Both the position numbers and the translations under genes were made by a program. A stretch of DNA of 64,000 nt from Mixophyes australis. Lineage: Eukaryota > Chordata > Amphibia > Anura > Limnodynastidae. Below, piece after piece: positions 33,672 through 45,957 of this stretch (its first letter is position 1; each line of letters starts with the position of its first letter). The notes under the pieces are model-generated. The model was not told the DNA's origin and did not search any database. It saw only the letters and a list, made by a program, of their open reading frames with translations. The stretch is from the NCBI GenBank assembly GCA_036250195.1, contig JAVHZZ010000003.1, positions 346,731,875-346,795,874 on the forward strand, read 5' to 3'.

Positions 33672-33964
33672 AGCCATGGCCATCTTTTCCATTGGGCACG
33701 ATGGGCAGCTGCCCGGGGGGCCCATGGGCAAGGGGGCCCCATAGGCACGGCTCTTAATGAGAATAAATAATCCTGCAAAAGAAAAAAACCTGCAAAAAAA
33801 CCAACAAGGGTCACTGAGCAAGTACATCTATCTATCTCTATATATCTATATCTATATCTGTATCTGTATACATCTATATATCTATATCTCTATCTATATC
33901 TATATCTAGCGGCCCTGGTGCACTGCTTTGCCCGGGGGCCCATAATGTTGTTAAGATGGCCCTG
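33672..33964. repeat. Inverted-repeat element with an internal TATC microsatellite
   Basis: CATGGCCATCTT at the left and AAGATGGCC at the right pair, flanking G/C-rich 'gcccgggggg' and 'cccgggggcccat' stretches. The middle (33824-33907) is an irregular TATCTA/TCTATA microsatellite. It is probably a MITE that carries or seeded the microsatellite. Confidence 0.55.
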
Positions 33965-35900
33965 TAATCACCCACTGGAACATGTAATTCAAAAAACATA
34001 CCTAATAGTAAATATAACCACACATGTTGTAATATTTTATTTTAAATACTCAACTCAAAACCTAATTTTCCATTCCATTATTCTTCTAAATCCATATGGA
34101 ATCTGAAAGGAAAATATAAAAACCCAGGATGAACTGCGAGTACTAGCTCCTAGTATAAACGGGTACAGTTGGCAGGTATGGTCTATGGCTGCCAGAGCTT
34201 CCCAGTACTTCTTGTTACACAAACATACTTGATTTCAATACTTTGAACCTTTCCCCAGGTACTCTCTGCCCATGAGGAACCTGCTATAGAGCACAGAGCT
34301 GGTTTGCCCTGAGGGGGGCCCACTAATTTTTGTTCTTTACATTTCCAATTTCTCTCTGGAATTTTTCCCCGTACTGACCAGGAGGGTGTTGGTGTCCCGG
34401 GGAACCGTACACTTATTGTCCCACTGCTTTAGCAGTAACCAATCAGCCCAGGCAGCTTCACTGCTGTTGGTAATCTATTTTAGGGAAGGAGGTGCACATT
34501 TTTTACAGCAGCCATCATAAAATTAATGATGATCACTGTCATCTGTCATTCACTGGCATCATTGATGATGTGCTTAGAGCATGTCCTGATGCAGACGCAT
34601 TCTTACACAGTATATTGAATTGCACGTATTTTAAGATATGTGTTGCTTAAAATTCACGTTAGGCCGCAGTTCTTGGCATATGATCATGTCCAACTCTAAA
34701 TCAAGCCCATAATGTACATAAGATATATCCTACAAAGCGCATTAACCCGCAGAAAGGAGCCACTGTGAGTCAAAGCACGGGTATGTCAAACAAGTACGCA
34801 TCTCCTTCTACTGTCCCCATGTTGCATCTCCTTGTGTAATACAAGGACATTGAAACAGAAATCATTTTAAAGGTAATACTTTGTAGAAATCTGGAATGCA
34901 CAGCTTGACTTGTTAAATTGCCAAAACAGCACAAAAGAGTTGGCTTTCAGTAAACCTCATTAGTCCAATTATGAGCATGGAATAATAGAGTTGACATTGA
35001 CATGAACTGACGGTACTACTATACCAGCATAACCAGTGAAATAAAACAAAGGCTGGTTCCTAGCAAACATGTAAAAAAAGCAAATTGTATAAGCAAGTGA
35101 TAATCTTGTAGAGGTGCTTAACTGGAAATCAGCAGAGACCTAATTATCATCAGTGATTATCATCATAAGCTTTTTCCTGTGTGAACATTTTAGGAACAAA
35201 TGTAAGCTGATCATCGGCTTATTCATCTGCATTTTCGTACAGTGGTTTCTATTTCACATTGTTTTAAGCCTTTCATGATTGGAATTAGTATCACTACTAC
35301 GCGACCGCCAAGCTGGGACTAGATACATGTCCCAGCCCTGTCCTCTGGAGAAGCCAGAAAAGCAAAGTTTTAAAATAATAAAATAAGATAATTAGTATTT
35401 GAGCATCAAATAAACATATTTTCTTTCTGATAAACTTATTTTGTATATGTTTTACTAAGGCAGAAAAAAGCTTTTTATCAGTCCATGTGTGATCAGAAAG
35501 CAGTCCCTTGTCCAATTACAGGACAAAAGTCCTGATTTTCATGAAACAGAGTTGGGTTATGGTATCCAAAACGGAAGTGGCCTATATGGAAAAGAGTGTT
35601 AAAATGCCCCAAAATGGGACTGTTTTGGGTACATGCAGACTTAGATCTGGCTGATAGAGGGCTGATATCTTGTTGCTATGTATATGAAGGTATCCCACTG
35701 TGAGAGGATGCCCAGCTGACAAGGAGCCTGTGAAGAGGGTGAAGAAGATGTGCCCCGCTGACGTGCCCTGAAAGAGGGTGAAGATAGAAGAGACGGAAGA
35801 AAGAAGAGAAAATAAGAAGGAAGAAGACTCACTGTTTCTAGGATCCAGCAGAGGTGAGTTCCAATCTTCTTTTCCTACAGGCGCCTGTAACGAGTCAATC
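33965..35900. other. Intergenic, nothing recognised
   Basis: Mixed AT-rich sequence. No host exon or complete mobile element could be supported on either strand. Confidence 0.4.
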
Positions 35901-35954
35901 AAGGCTTGCGGCATCACCACGCAGCATTGCGATAATGCAAAGTGACATCACCGT

Positions 35955-35972
35955 GTCTGCAGCTATATAAGC
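35955..35972 (+). promoter_or_regulatory. TATA-like motif before a G-rich leader
   Basis: GCTATATAAGCC is followed after about 35 bp by a GC-rich stretch. The arrangement resembles an LTR or other retroelement promoter, but no element boundaries were found. Confidence 0.3.
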
Positions 35973-36269
35973 CACTGGGCACCATCATTTTTCAGAAGTT
36001 TGGCTGCCGCAAGAGAGGACTGATATCGAGGGACGTCCGGGACCGGAGAGTCAAGACCCGGAGATGGTGGCAGTGACAGGGAGCCCTTGTAAGGGCTAGG
36101 AGCTACCCTGCCACAAGAAGACGCTGGGGGACCCCACAGAGAAGCGGAGAAGAGGCGCCACCGGCTGGAGGGGCTGGAGGATTGGCCTGTGGCCAATTCA
36201 GCCACTAGGCCTGCGGGACAGGTAGTGGGCACAAGGGCCTGGCCAGTTATGGATAGGTAGGATTATTGG

Positions 36270-36780
36270 GCCATGCAGGCCTTCTATTTTATCTGGGGCA
36301 CCAGGCCCCTTTGGGTTAGCTGGGGCATAAGGCCCCTAGGATAGTTTAGGGGCACAAGGCCCATAGGTAGTTTGTAGATTGGGCACAAGTCCCATTAGTT
36401 AGGTCATAAGAACCGTAGCTAGTAGAAGGGCACAAGGCCATTAGTTAGAATTAGGCCCAAGGCCCATTAGGTAGTTTACTTGGGACACAAGACCCCTAGG
36501 TAGTGAGGGGACATAAGGCACTAGTTAGGCTGGACATTAGTTTAGTGATCAGGGCATCAGGCCCATGGTGGGTTGAGTGCAAGGCCCAGAGCTAACTGGG
36601 CAACGGGCCCATATAGTAGTAGGGTGAAAGATCCTTTGTGTAATGGGGCGTTTAGCCCTTGATATTTGTTTAAGGGCGTTAAGCCCTTGTGAGCGTAGCT
36701 TGGCCCTTGAGGTATGGGGAACATCTGGTCCCTTGGGAGTGTAGTGGTAGGCTGACAGTGGCATATAAGGCCACTTTATC
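36270..36780 (+). repeat. Irregular short tandem array with AAGGCCC core
   Basis: Variants of 'gggcacaaggcccattagttag' recur every 22-31 bp over about 500 bp with heavy substitution. The array is old and no conserved frame runs through it. It lies in a GC-richer, possibly retroelement-derived segment beginning near 35900. Confidence 0.7.
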
Positions 36781-38239
36781 TGGTCCAGAAGGCACCCAAA
36801 GTCCTGAGCCCCAAGGCAGGTGGGCTTAAAAGCCAGGGTTCAGGTGGCAGGCTGAGGCCTGCTGAGCGGTTGAGTACCAGTAGACATGGGTGGTCCCAGA
36901 CAAGTGAGCAGAAGCAGAAATGGTCTGTTTCTAGGTGAGTGAAACTAGGCCTGTGCCATTGGTGAGGTGGTCGCTGACTCGTAACTTACTGCCTGTTGTT
37001 TTCTGTACCATCTATCTGTCCCCTTCAGTGCACTTCCCCGTAGGGTCCAGGAGTCAGACCCTCACTGAAGACGGTGCGAGATAGAGAGGAGAAAGGCTAG
37101 GGTGGGTCCGAAGAGGACGGCATGTGGTCCATCGTTTATAAGGTAAAACATCTGTGTGCATCTGTTCCGTTCCCCCACAGGTGTTACACCACATTGGAAT
37201 GCAAAACTAAACAGACCTATATAACATGGCCTAATGGGGCAGTAGTAGCAGCACCAATAATTAGACCGAATGTCCATGGGGGCCCAGCAATAACTAATAT
37301 ATGCTCAGGGCCAGCGTGTACCCTAGGGTACCCCACCCCAGTTCAACTGCCTTAACCCACCCATATTTTGTGTGGAGCAGGGTAATGTGTCATCTTCTCT
37401 TGGGACTGGGCACAGGGCTGTGACATCATAACCCATCACCATGTTCACAACATTGAGGGAGCAACTGGCAGCTTCACAGGTAAAATCCTGCTGGCTGCTG
37501 CCCACCCATGTCAGTAGTCGGCGCTCAGTGTGCTAGAGAAAATTAGGAGAGCGAATGAGTTTTCAAGATAGATGATGAACAGTTGATTAAAAAAAACACA
37601 TTTCAAGATTTACCACTTTCAGTGTTACTCATTTAGGACCTGATTCAGAGTGGAACGCAAGTGTAATTGTAGCTTACAATTGAAAAAGTTGCATACAAAT
37701 GTATGCGTATGTGGGACGTACTGGACTCACCTCCGGCCGGCGAGCTCTTCATTAGTCACATGACAGATTGACACCCTGCCACACCCCATCCATCTCCCTG
37801 TATTATATAAACCCACTATGTGTTATCTTAGATCCCAGTCTAGGTTTGCTCCCATGTACCTCCAGCTATTGTAACACTTCAGATTGTCGGTATCCAGGTG
37901 CAGTTCATTTACCGCTAGTATCCTAGTGCAGTTCTACATCGCTGGCAATAGTGCAAACTTGGTCTGGTTTTGGATCATATCCTATGTGCTTCCTGATAGT
38001 ATGCTCTGGCCAAGGATCTTGCGTGAAATCCGTCTACCTGTCACCTCCTCCAACATCTTCTAGTGCAGCAGTTGTTTCTCTCTGCCTGTGATAGGTGCAG
38101 TGCACCATGTTGGAGTGCTCACATCTGGTATGAGTTCCCTGGCTCTTTGACATATGCATGGACCCTGACCAGATTTTAGAAAGCCTCTTGTCCTTACTAC
38201 CTCTGCTTGGACCTGACCATTCTTTGGAAAGCTGTCTGC
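36781..38239. other. Intergenic, likely retroelement-derived
   Basis: GC-moderate sequence without a supported gene. CCTGATTCAGAGTGGAACG near 37640 resembles the start of the CTGATTCA-type MITEs at 46877 and 55191, but no second end was found. Confidence 0.35.
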
Positions 38240-38830
38240 CCATTTCTTAGCTTTCATGCTGGACATTCTTTGGATAGCCGCTTGCCCTGATCCTTGCTTG
38301 GATCTGAACCATTAATTTTAAAGCTGCCTGCCCTGACCTCTGCTTGGACGCTGACTATTCTTTGCAACACCACCTGCCCTGACCTCTGCTGGGACCTTGA
38401 TAATTCTTTGCAATGTCGCCTGCCATGACCTCTGCTTGGACCCTGACAATTCTTTGCAATACCACCTGCCCTGACCTCTGCTTGGACCCTGACAATTCTT
38501 TGCAATGCCTCCTGCAATGACCTCTGCTGGGATCCTGACAATTCTTTGCAATACCGCCTGCCCTGACCTCTGCTTGGACCCTGACATTTCATGGCAGTGC
38601 CACCTGCCCTGACCTCTGCTTGGACCTTGATTCTTTGCAATGCTGCCTGCCCTGACCTTTGCTTGGATTCTGACTATTCTTTTAATACAACCTGTCCTGA
38701 ACTCTGCTGGACCCTATTGTTTGGCTTGCCGCCTACCATGACCTCCGCTTGGACCCTGACCATTCCTTGGATAATCACCTAGCCAGACTTCTGCTTGGAC
38801 TGAGATCATTTATTGCTTGCCATCTGCTTT
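38240..38830 (+). repeat. 46-bp minisatellite
   Basis: GACCTCTGCTTGGACCCTGA recurs with an exact 46-bp period through the middle (starts at 38335, 38381, 38427, 38473, 38519, 38565, 38611), with more degenerate units on both sides. Open frames on the minus strand through it are repeat artefacts. Similar wording (TTTGACCTCTGCGTGGACCT) occurs once in the Gypsy LTR at 60.6 kb, so the array may have grown inside an old LTR. Confidence 0.9.
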
Positions 38831-39980
38831 GACCTCAGCCTGGCCTTTTTGGACCTTGTTTATCCTCACCTGTATTATTTGTCTATTTAGTGCATGTTTT
38901 TCCTCCTACTTCTGTCCTGTTGTCATTTCTGTTATTGTCCTAGAATCTCCTATTTTTTATCCACCAGCACCCTGCAAAGAACAAGCCACTAATACTATGC
39001 GAGACCTAGTTCCTACCAAGTATTATACATTTCATTTACTCGCAAGGTACACAGCTCAGAACTATTCACTTTTAGAGAGATAATCATGGCAGCAGGCTTC
39101 ATTTGTATGATATAAAGAATATTTAGACATTTATCACTTTCAATGCATAAAATTATGCCCCTTAGATAAACATTCCATTTGTTCTTTGACTATAGCACGC
39201 AGATACATAAAAATGGCATATGCTTAGGACTTGTTTACTGTGGAAAACTTCTCCTGGACTTTCACTGGAAAACCTCTTATGTCGGAGAAGGTCAGGAAAT
39301 GATTTGTCAGCCACTTTCATTGACTTTCTGTTCAGTACATACAAAGTGATTTGGTAATAAAATGTAAACATAAACCCACCATGATTCTCATTGGTACATA
39401 TATCCTAATAAAAGTGTAGATGATAAAATGCGGCAGCTTCTATAAACAGGTGCGCTGGCTTCTATTGGACTCATCTCCGTGTCACAAACAAAGATAAGTT
39501 TGCCGGACCGGACTGAGCAGCAAAGGGTAGCCAGTCCAAATGTGAAGAAAGCAGTGTTTAGATATACACTTGTCCATTCACGTGGCTGTGGTCTGTGCCG
39601 TGATTTGCTTGTAAATACACAGAGCTAGAACTGGCATGGAAAACACAGCACTTAATTGTCTCTTCTTAAACTATGCAGATGACCGCACTGTGTGTATGCT
39701 AATTCCAGGCAATGTCTAGAGCAACACGCATTTCTTCACATTTTTAACCATCTGTCACCCAGAGCACAATCTTATCATGACTACATACTGTATAATTTAT
39801 TGGGGTTTTGCAAAACACTATTGTAAAACAAATAATATTGTGCATGTTGAATCATTTATTCTGCAGAGAATATAATACATTTGACATATTATTTAATAAT
39901 ACCTGGCTATAATTGATATGCAATCTTCTGTGAGCCAGATCTCTGTAAAGCAGCAATCCGACATAGATGCATTTATATTT
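38831..39980. other. Intergenic downstream of EPAS1, nothing recognised
   Basis: AT-rich sequence. No exon of a neighbouring gene was recognised on either strand. Confidence 0.4.
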
Positions 39981-39984
39981 TTCT

Positions 39985-40480
39985 TTAAATGGTAAGTAAA
40001 GTATCGGATAAGGGAGCAAATATGCACCTTGGCAAAACCATGTTGCACTCAGGGGGGATTGGGCAAACATAATATAGGTGGACAGAGTTAGTTGGGAGGG
40101 GGTGTGTCCTAGCTCAACTCTAAATTGCAGTGTAAAAATAAAGCTGTCCTGTGTTGTGTGCTATATACAAAAGCAGCCAGTATTTTCCCTGCATGTAAAA
40201 AACTAAATGTATTTGCACCCCTTTTATTGCAACATGGCTTGTTCGGGACCAAATTTGCTCCTAACCCTAAATTGTGGCCATTGTGTGCCAAAAATTGCTC
40301 CTGGAATATCAGGGGAAGGATATGTAAAATACACATCCTGAAACTATGAAGGGGGAGCAGTGTAAAAATAGATCTGCCAGTATATGTGTGCAGGCAAGAT
40401 TTGCCCTGCATTTGCACCCCTTTCAGTGCTACCTGGTTTATTCAGCTGCAAATTCTAATGCTAAACCGGCCCCTTAATCT
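39985..40480. mobile_element. CTGATTCA-type MITE relative
   Basis: CTTGGCAAAACCATGTTGCA, 'gggtgtgtcctagctcaactctaaattgcagtgt' and 'gcagccagtatttt' match, in order, the interior of the element at 46877-47198. The ends are poorly preserved. Confidence 0.65.
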
Positions 40481-41068
40481 GCCCCGAAATCTGAGCAGCC
40501 GGAATCATTAATCATCACAATGGTCACAGGTAAAAGGTGCCATCTGTCTCTACTTGTTTATGGGAGAATTCACCACACCCTACAAAAATAACCAATTGCA
40601 GGGCAAGTAAAACTAGGGCACAAGTTTTAACCATTGCAAGAACAGGGTTTAATTTCCCAATGCAGGTTCATTGCGTACAATACATTTAGTTGTATGAAAT
40701 GAAAAATGGCAACGTAAGAAAAATGTTACTTATTTGCACCAATGCAGAAGTTGCTATTTTAATTCTTTATGGATAGGGATCAAAGAGAACATATTCCTAT
40801 ATTTTAGACTTCAGTTGAAGAAAACAGTTACTTGTAAAGTGCTTTATTTTTTACAAGCATATAATAGAACTAATGAATATAAGCAACAGATCTTATTAGC
40901 ATGTTATTTATTTCTCATGTTAGACATCAACTGCAGTTCTGTATCTATGCAATATTGTGCATTTTTGGTGCTTCCAAATTCATGCGCACATCATTTTGCC
41001 ACAGAAACATCCACATAATCACGAACACATATCAAGGACTCACAACCCACAGTGAAAGATCAGTATAC

Positions 41069-41074
41069 TTTAAT
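41069..41074 (-). promoter_or_regulatory. Distal poly(A) signal ATTAAA of EPAS1
   Basis: The minus strand reads TTATTAAAGTATACTGATC. Cleavage is expected 10-25 nt downstream, around 41045-41058. The surrounding blocks resemble the mammalian EPAS1 mRNA end, which also uses ATTAAA. Confidence 0.7.
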
Positions 41075-41451
41075 AATGTATCAATGTCAAAATACATTTC
41101 CATATCAATCACTTTCCATACAGTGATATCATCAAATTCAGCCACATTGTGTTGTTTAATAAATCATTAACTGTTGATAGGTTTGATTAATACCAGTTAT
41201 CGGATTGTCTGAAATAGCTTAGTAAACTGCTTGGATATAAATGCGTTTTGTTTTTTTTCTGCTCAGACTACACAGACAGTAAACCAACATTATTCAAGTG
41301 CGATAAACCCTTCAAGTGCTTTAAACCAATAGATCCACAAACCAGCTAAGGACAGTATACCCTTCAGCTTAAAAGTTCAGCTTAGTACATAACATAAAAC
41401 AATTAATTTGGTTTAGAGTAACAGCAATCGTTGAGCTGGCAAGAAAGACAT

Positions 41452-41570
41452 GGGTGTATATTAATTAAACTGCGGATTTGAAAGAGTGGAGATGTTGCCT
41501 TTAGCAACCAATCAGATTCTAGTTATTTAGTTGGTACAGTCTACAAAACGACAGCTAGAATCTGATTGGT
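41452..41570. mobile_element. CCAAT-type MITE, truncated, inside the EPAS1 3' UTR
   Basis: GAGTGGAGATGTTGCC, AGCAACCAATCAGATTCTAG and 'agctagaatctgattggtt' identify the family. The outer right arm is missing, replaced by the unrelated block that follows. Confidence 0.8.
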
Positions 41571-42169
41571 TCAGGAGAAAAACGTGTTAGCTGATATTAA
41601 CTCGTAGAGTTATGTGCCTGGGGTCTCCAGGTAACAGGTTCGGGAAGGGGAGGGGGCTGTGATGCCGCAAATATCATGATCAAGGCCCCACCCCCTGCTG
41701 CGCAATTGATGCTATTGCAGCCATCAGCCCCACCGCTTACCTCACTAGGAAAGTCAGCGAGATCGTGGAGGGTTCCCTGCTCTTTCGGGAGAACTCCCTG
41801 AAATTCTTGAGTCTTCCAGATGTTCCGGGAGAGCAGGTAACTATGAGTATATTAAATGTACTTGCTGCCTACACACAGTTGAGGGAGCCATTTTGTAAGT
41901 CAAAACACTATTCATACATAACCTCTCCATTCACTGGCTTAGTGATGTCAGTAGTTTCTAGTGAATTGATTGGTAGCTTTCTCATGAATATTGTTACAGC
42001 CAACAAAATGGCTGACTCTAGAAGACAAGAAGTTTAGGATGAGCTGTATATACAAGTTCTTCACTTCCTGGGGCTCAGGTTAGACTGCAGTCAGCATATT
42101 TAATTTCTGTCCTGATATTTGAGGCCTAGCAGAAGATATCTAAAGGTTTATGAACCAACATGGTGTACA

Positions 42170-42450
42170 TATCAGAAGAGTACTGTAACCCATAGCAACC
42201 AATAAGGTTAGTCATCCTAGAGTAAACACCTGGGGGTAAATGTATTAACATGCGGGTTCTTCAACACCCGCGAGTTCAGCGTCTTCGGCGATTAAATTTA
42301 AAGCGTCGCTGCCTTGTAAAGGGAAGTTTCCCTTTACAAGGCAGCGCCGCTTTAAATTTAATTGCCGAAGACGCTGAACTCGTGGGTGTTGAAGAACCCG
42401 GAGCTTCATACATTTACCCCCTGATTGGTTCCTATGTGCTACAAAATATT
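42170..42450. mobile_element. CCAAT-type MITE remnant interrupted by a second palindrome
   Basis: CCCATAGCAACCAATAAGG (about 42190) and its partner 'tgattggttcctatg' (about 42422) are the two halves of a CCAAT-type element. They are separated by the palindrome at 42232-42421, which therefore landed inside it. Confidence 0.6.
42232..42421. mobile_element. Near-perfect 190-bp palindrome (MITE) in the EPAS1 3' UTR
   Basis: The arms, each about 93 bp, pair almost completely: GGGGGTAAATG with CATTTACCCCC; GAGTTCAGCGTCTTCGGC with GCCGAAGACGCTGAACTC; CTGCCTTGTAAAGGGA with TCCCTTTACAAGGCAG. The centre is at 42326. Matching open frames on the two strands result from the symmetry and are not genes. 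Confidence 0.93.
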
Positions 42451-44282
42451 TCTGTATTAAATTAACCTTTATTTTTCTTTTTAACCAAGGAGTACATAAA
42501 CGATTTTGCTTGAATTCCCACATCCCTTATTCAAATTTGCAGGCAAACATTAAGACGACAAAAAAATGTTTTTGTTTTTTTTTAATATAAAATGTAAGCA
42601 AGCAACTTTATTAAAAACAAAACACTTAGCTATAGTCACTTAAAGAAAACACAAAAACAACCTAAAGCGTTCCCCCTAGATTAGACTAAGTGTCCAAAAT
42701 TGCTACATAGTGTACATGTGATATGGGACAGGTGTTACTCCTTATATCTAGCTTGTCTAAAATAATTGATGTAAACATCAAGGTTTACAAACAATGAAGA
42801 ACATATTATTCAATTCAGTGATTACAGTTTACAGTGTTGTAATATTGGTAGTAGAGCAGCTAGTGTAGAACTGCAGGTCCCAGCATGACATGTCAGCAAA
42901 ATGGGACTTGTAGTTCCAGAAGATTTGGCGAGCTGCAGGTTCCCTAAGCCGGATATAAAGAAAGCATTAGTGTATTTAGTGACTTAACAGTCCTGATATA
43001 TAGCAATTAAAACAACATCGTAAACCAATTAAAACTATAGCCCTGTTCAGCGTGTTTCTGAGGCAGTTGCCATGGTGACAAGGAGAACTGGTATGGACTA
43101 TACTATGGATAGCCATTCCCAATTTCCAGGGACAGTGCCACATTTAAGAGTCTTGTCCGTAGAAATGTTTTCAATACTGACCAACTCCACAATAGCATTT
43201 TTCTTTTTCTGCCAATTACTCTTATTTTCTGGTCTTTATACGTTGCCTTTTATTGAAGATGACAAATGTAAATTCTTATTGACCCATCAATGACTGTACG
43301 GCCCACTGAGACAATATAGTGTACATATTAAGAGGTAAGTCATGTGCTGCGTTTCCAGCTGATGCAAGGTGTAGCTTAGAACCATCTAAAGAGAAGACCG
43401 TTGCCTGTTCTTCCACTGTACCCTTAAAGTGCAGCCGCCACTTACAAACAATGGAAGCTGCCATTTTGTAACCTGAAACAATGGCCATGAGGAGAATACA
43501 GCCAATCAATTAACTAGGAACCAGTGAAGGACATCATGTGTCATCGATGAGCTGTCAAAATGGCTTCCACTGAGTTGGCAACAGGTGCATTTTAAGACAA
43601 TGAGCTTCAAACAAACGGCTAAAGCTTCCAACCATGGTGTGAGACTCGGCTCTAGGTTCTCACCAGCTAGCTCGATGATCATGGTATTCCCGTATTAGCA
43701 GTCAGAGTAGTCTTTAATCAACCTGAAGTAATCAGAACGCCAAATCTCTTGGAGAACGGATAGATTATTCTTAGACCAGCTTTATTTATGCCGGAGACCT
43801 GGAATATTACTTCATAAGTCTTTATTTTACAGCAGTAATCTAATAGTATTGTGTTGTACCTATACATCAGGGATAAATGACCTGTGCTGTGGATGTCTAG
43901 TTGTTTATAAATTGCAACTCCCACAAATAGGTACAGGTAGCCCAAGACTTTATTGTGATCTTTATCAAAGACTACAGAATTAAAAAAAAAAAAAAACAAC
44001 AGAAAGAGGACAAATTATATTATTGCTGACCAATCTATATTCTTAACTTAGGTGGTTGAAAGATTTATAAATCAAAGTAATTTTTTATGTTTATTTACAA
44101 ACTTTAGGTCTATGTGTCCTTTAAAAGACCACTGAGGACTCAAATGAACAACCCTGATTTAGGTCACAAGAAATGGACAAGTATTGCTTTGTAAATCGGC
44201 ACGTTGTCTTGGTAGGACCAAGATATGGGCCGGTTCCTGAGAGTGACAAGGGCCAGCATGTTCCAAAAATGTAGATCTATAA

Positions 44283-44340
44283 CTGTACATTATAAATATA
44301 TATATATATATATGTATTTATGGATATATATGTGAAATAA
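44283..44340. repeat. TA microsatellite in the EPAS1 3' UTR
   Basis: A (TA)n run near 44294-44313 followed by further AT-rich sequence. A second (TA)n run is at 44460-44479. Confidence 0.85.
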
Positions 44341-44648
44341 AAAAAAATAATACACAATGCCCTCGCTAAGATATTGCAGTACAACCTGACTATTTGCACT
44401 TGAAGAGCTATCAACTGACACAGGTTAAGCTAACAGTTCTAAAACCCTGAATCACATTTGTATATATATATATATATATTTCTATGTATAATGATACAAA
44501 AAAAACCAAAAACAAACCGATAACATATTGCAATCGAAACATTATTCTATTGCATCTTAAAGTTCGCCACTCACTTTCAAACAGCGGAAGCTGTAATTTT
44601 GTGTGTTGAACCAACATCGACTGAATGTCTCTCATCAATTCACTAGTG

Positions 44649-44793
44649 CAGTAGATCCCATACTTTCTCAGTTCAAGGCACCCCCTAGGGTCTCCAGAAT
44701 ATTTTCAAGGTGCCCCTAACCCAACATATTTAGCAAGTACTCCCCCGCCTTGCTTACCACTGGTCCTGGCCGCGCTCAGTTTGGGAACCACTG
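44649..44793. mobile_element. hAT-type MITE, 145 bp, in the EPAS1 3' UTR
   Basis: The ends CAGTAGATCCCATACT and (inverted) CAGTGGTTCCCAAACT are Charlie/hobo-like terminal repeats. The flanking octamers CACTAGTG and CCCTAGTC agree at six of eight positions, consistent with an aged 8-bp duplication. Confidence 0.82.
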
Positions 44794-45780
44794 CCCTAGT
44801 CCCTAGTGGACTGATTGGTTAAATATTGGTTCAGCCTACATAATGGTGAGCTTTACAGTGTGTAAGTGACGGCTAGAATTTAAGAGTAGCTACTGCGTAG
44901 TGAAGTGAAAGATTGTCGATATAATGCATGATTAACAATATTAGTAAATTCCTTTGGATAGATATAATGCCTGTAGTATTAACTGAACAATAACTACTGT
45001 TGCTACATTTAAGAAAATAAACATTTGAGCAAGAGTCTTGCTGACAGAACAAACAATGTACAAACAAATAAAGATAGATACGGTACCAATAAAAATAAAG
45101 CATTACCTAAAGCATTAATGGTTCAAAAATAAAAACACACACACACAGTGTTAACCGTCTATACAAAGAGTGCATATAAGGCTTGTTACGGTAAATTGTG
45201 CAACATTAAAGGAGATGCCCCATTGTATGTTATCATTAACCCCTTGCAGATTAGTTTTAAAAAAAAGGGAACAATGAGAGCATCTGGATAATATAAAAAC
45301 AAAAGCATAAAAACAGGAAACGCTCATCAGATATAATAAAGTAGTTGGTCGTTTGACTACTCAACTTTTCTGATCTGAAAATAGAACAGTTTAGTTAAGT
45401 TTTTTTGTTTTTTTTTGGACTTGTCTACAATGTAAAGAGTGCGACCAAGGGAATGTCTGTGCAGACAGTTCCAAGTGATATATAAATCTAGGACAAGGTG
45501 TACAAAGCCCTTACATGTAGCGCTTCCCATGGCATTTAATGGGAATGCCTACTTGACAATTAGTGTTATTGTTTTGCATTATGAAATGTTTGCGACGGAG
45601 TTTGGTGTCCATGTTAAACGCGGTCAGCGAACCCTGAACTGCACATTCTCCATTCTACACGACCAAGCTCTGGTCCCTAGCCATGTTATCAATATGCGAG
45701 TGTACTTAGAAAATAGCTTAGATCACAAAACAAGTCGGCAGAGCAGGTCATATTGCCTAGATGTTCATAGGTAGAAACTA

Positions 45781-45957
45781 GGGGCTAGATTTACTAAGCT
45801 GCGGGTTTGGAAAAGTGGGGATGTTGCCTATAGCAACCAATCAGATTCTAGCTTTCATTTATATAGTGCTTTCTACAAAATGAAAGCTAGAATCTGATTA
45901 GTTGCTATAGGCAACATCCCCACTTTTTCAAACCCGCAGCTTAGTAAATCTAGCCCT
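45781..45957. mobile_element. CCAAT-type palindromic MITE in the EPAS1 3' UTR
   Basis: Arms of about 85 bp pair almost perfectly: GGGGCTAGATTTACTAAGCT with AGCTTAGTAAATCTAGCCC, and GCAACCAATCAGATTCTAGC with GCTAGAATCTGATTAGTTGC. It would form a long stem in the mRNA. Confidence 0.92.

Noticed and set aside
38254..38640. Minus-strand open frame of 128 codons
   Set aside because: It is produced by the 46-bp minisatellite, with the same peptide motif repeated in changing frames.
31000..41050. Neighbouring host genes (such as RHOQ or ATP6V1E2, near EPAS1 in mammals)
   Set aside because: No conserved exon was recognised on either strand. The region is repeats and unassigned DNA.
42245..42523. 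Mirror-image open frames on the two strands
   Set aside because: Both strands give nearly the same peptide because the DNA is a palindrome.
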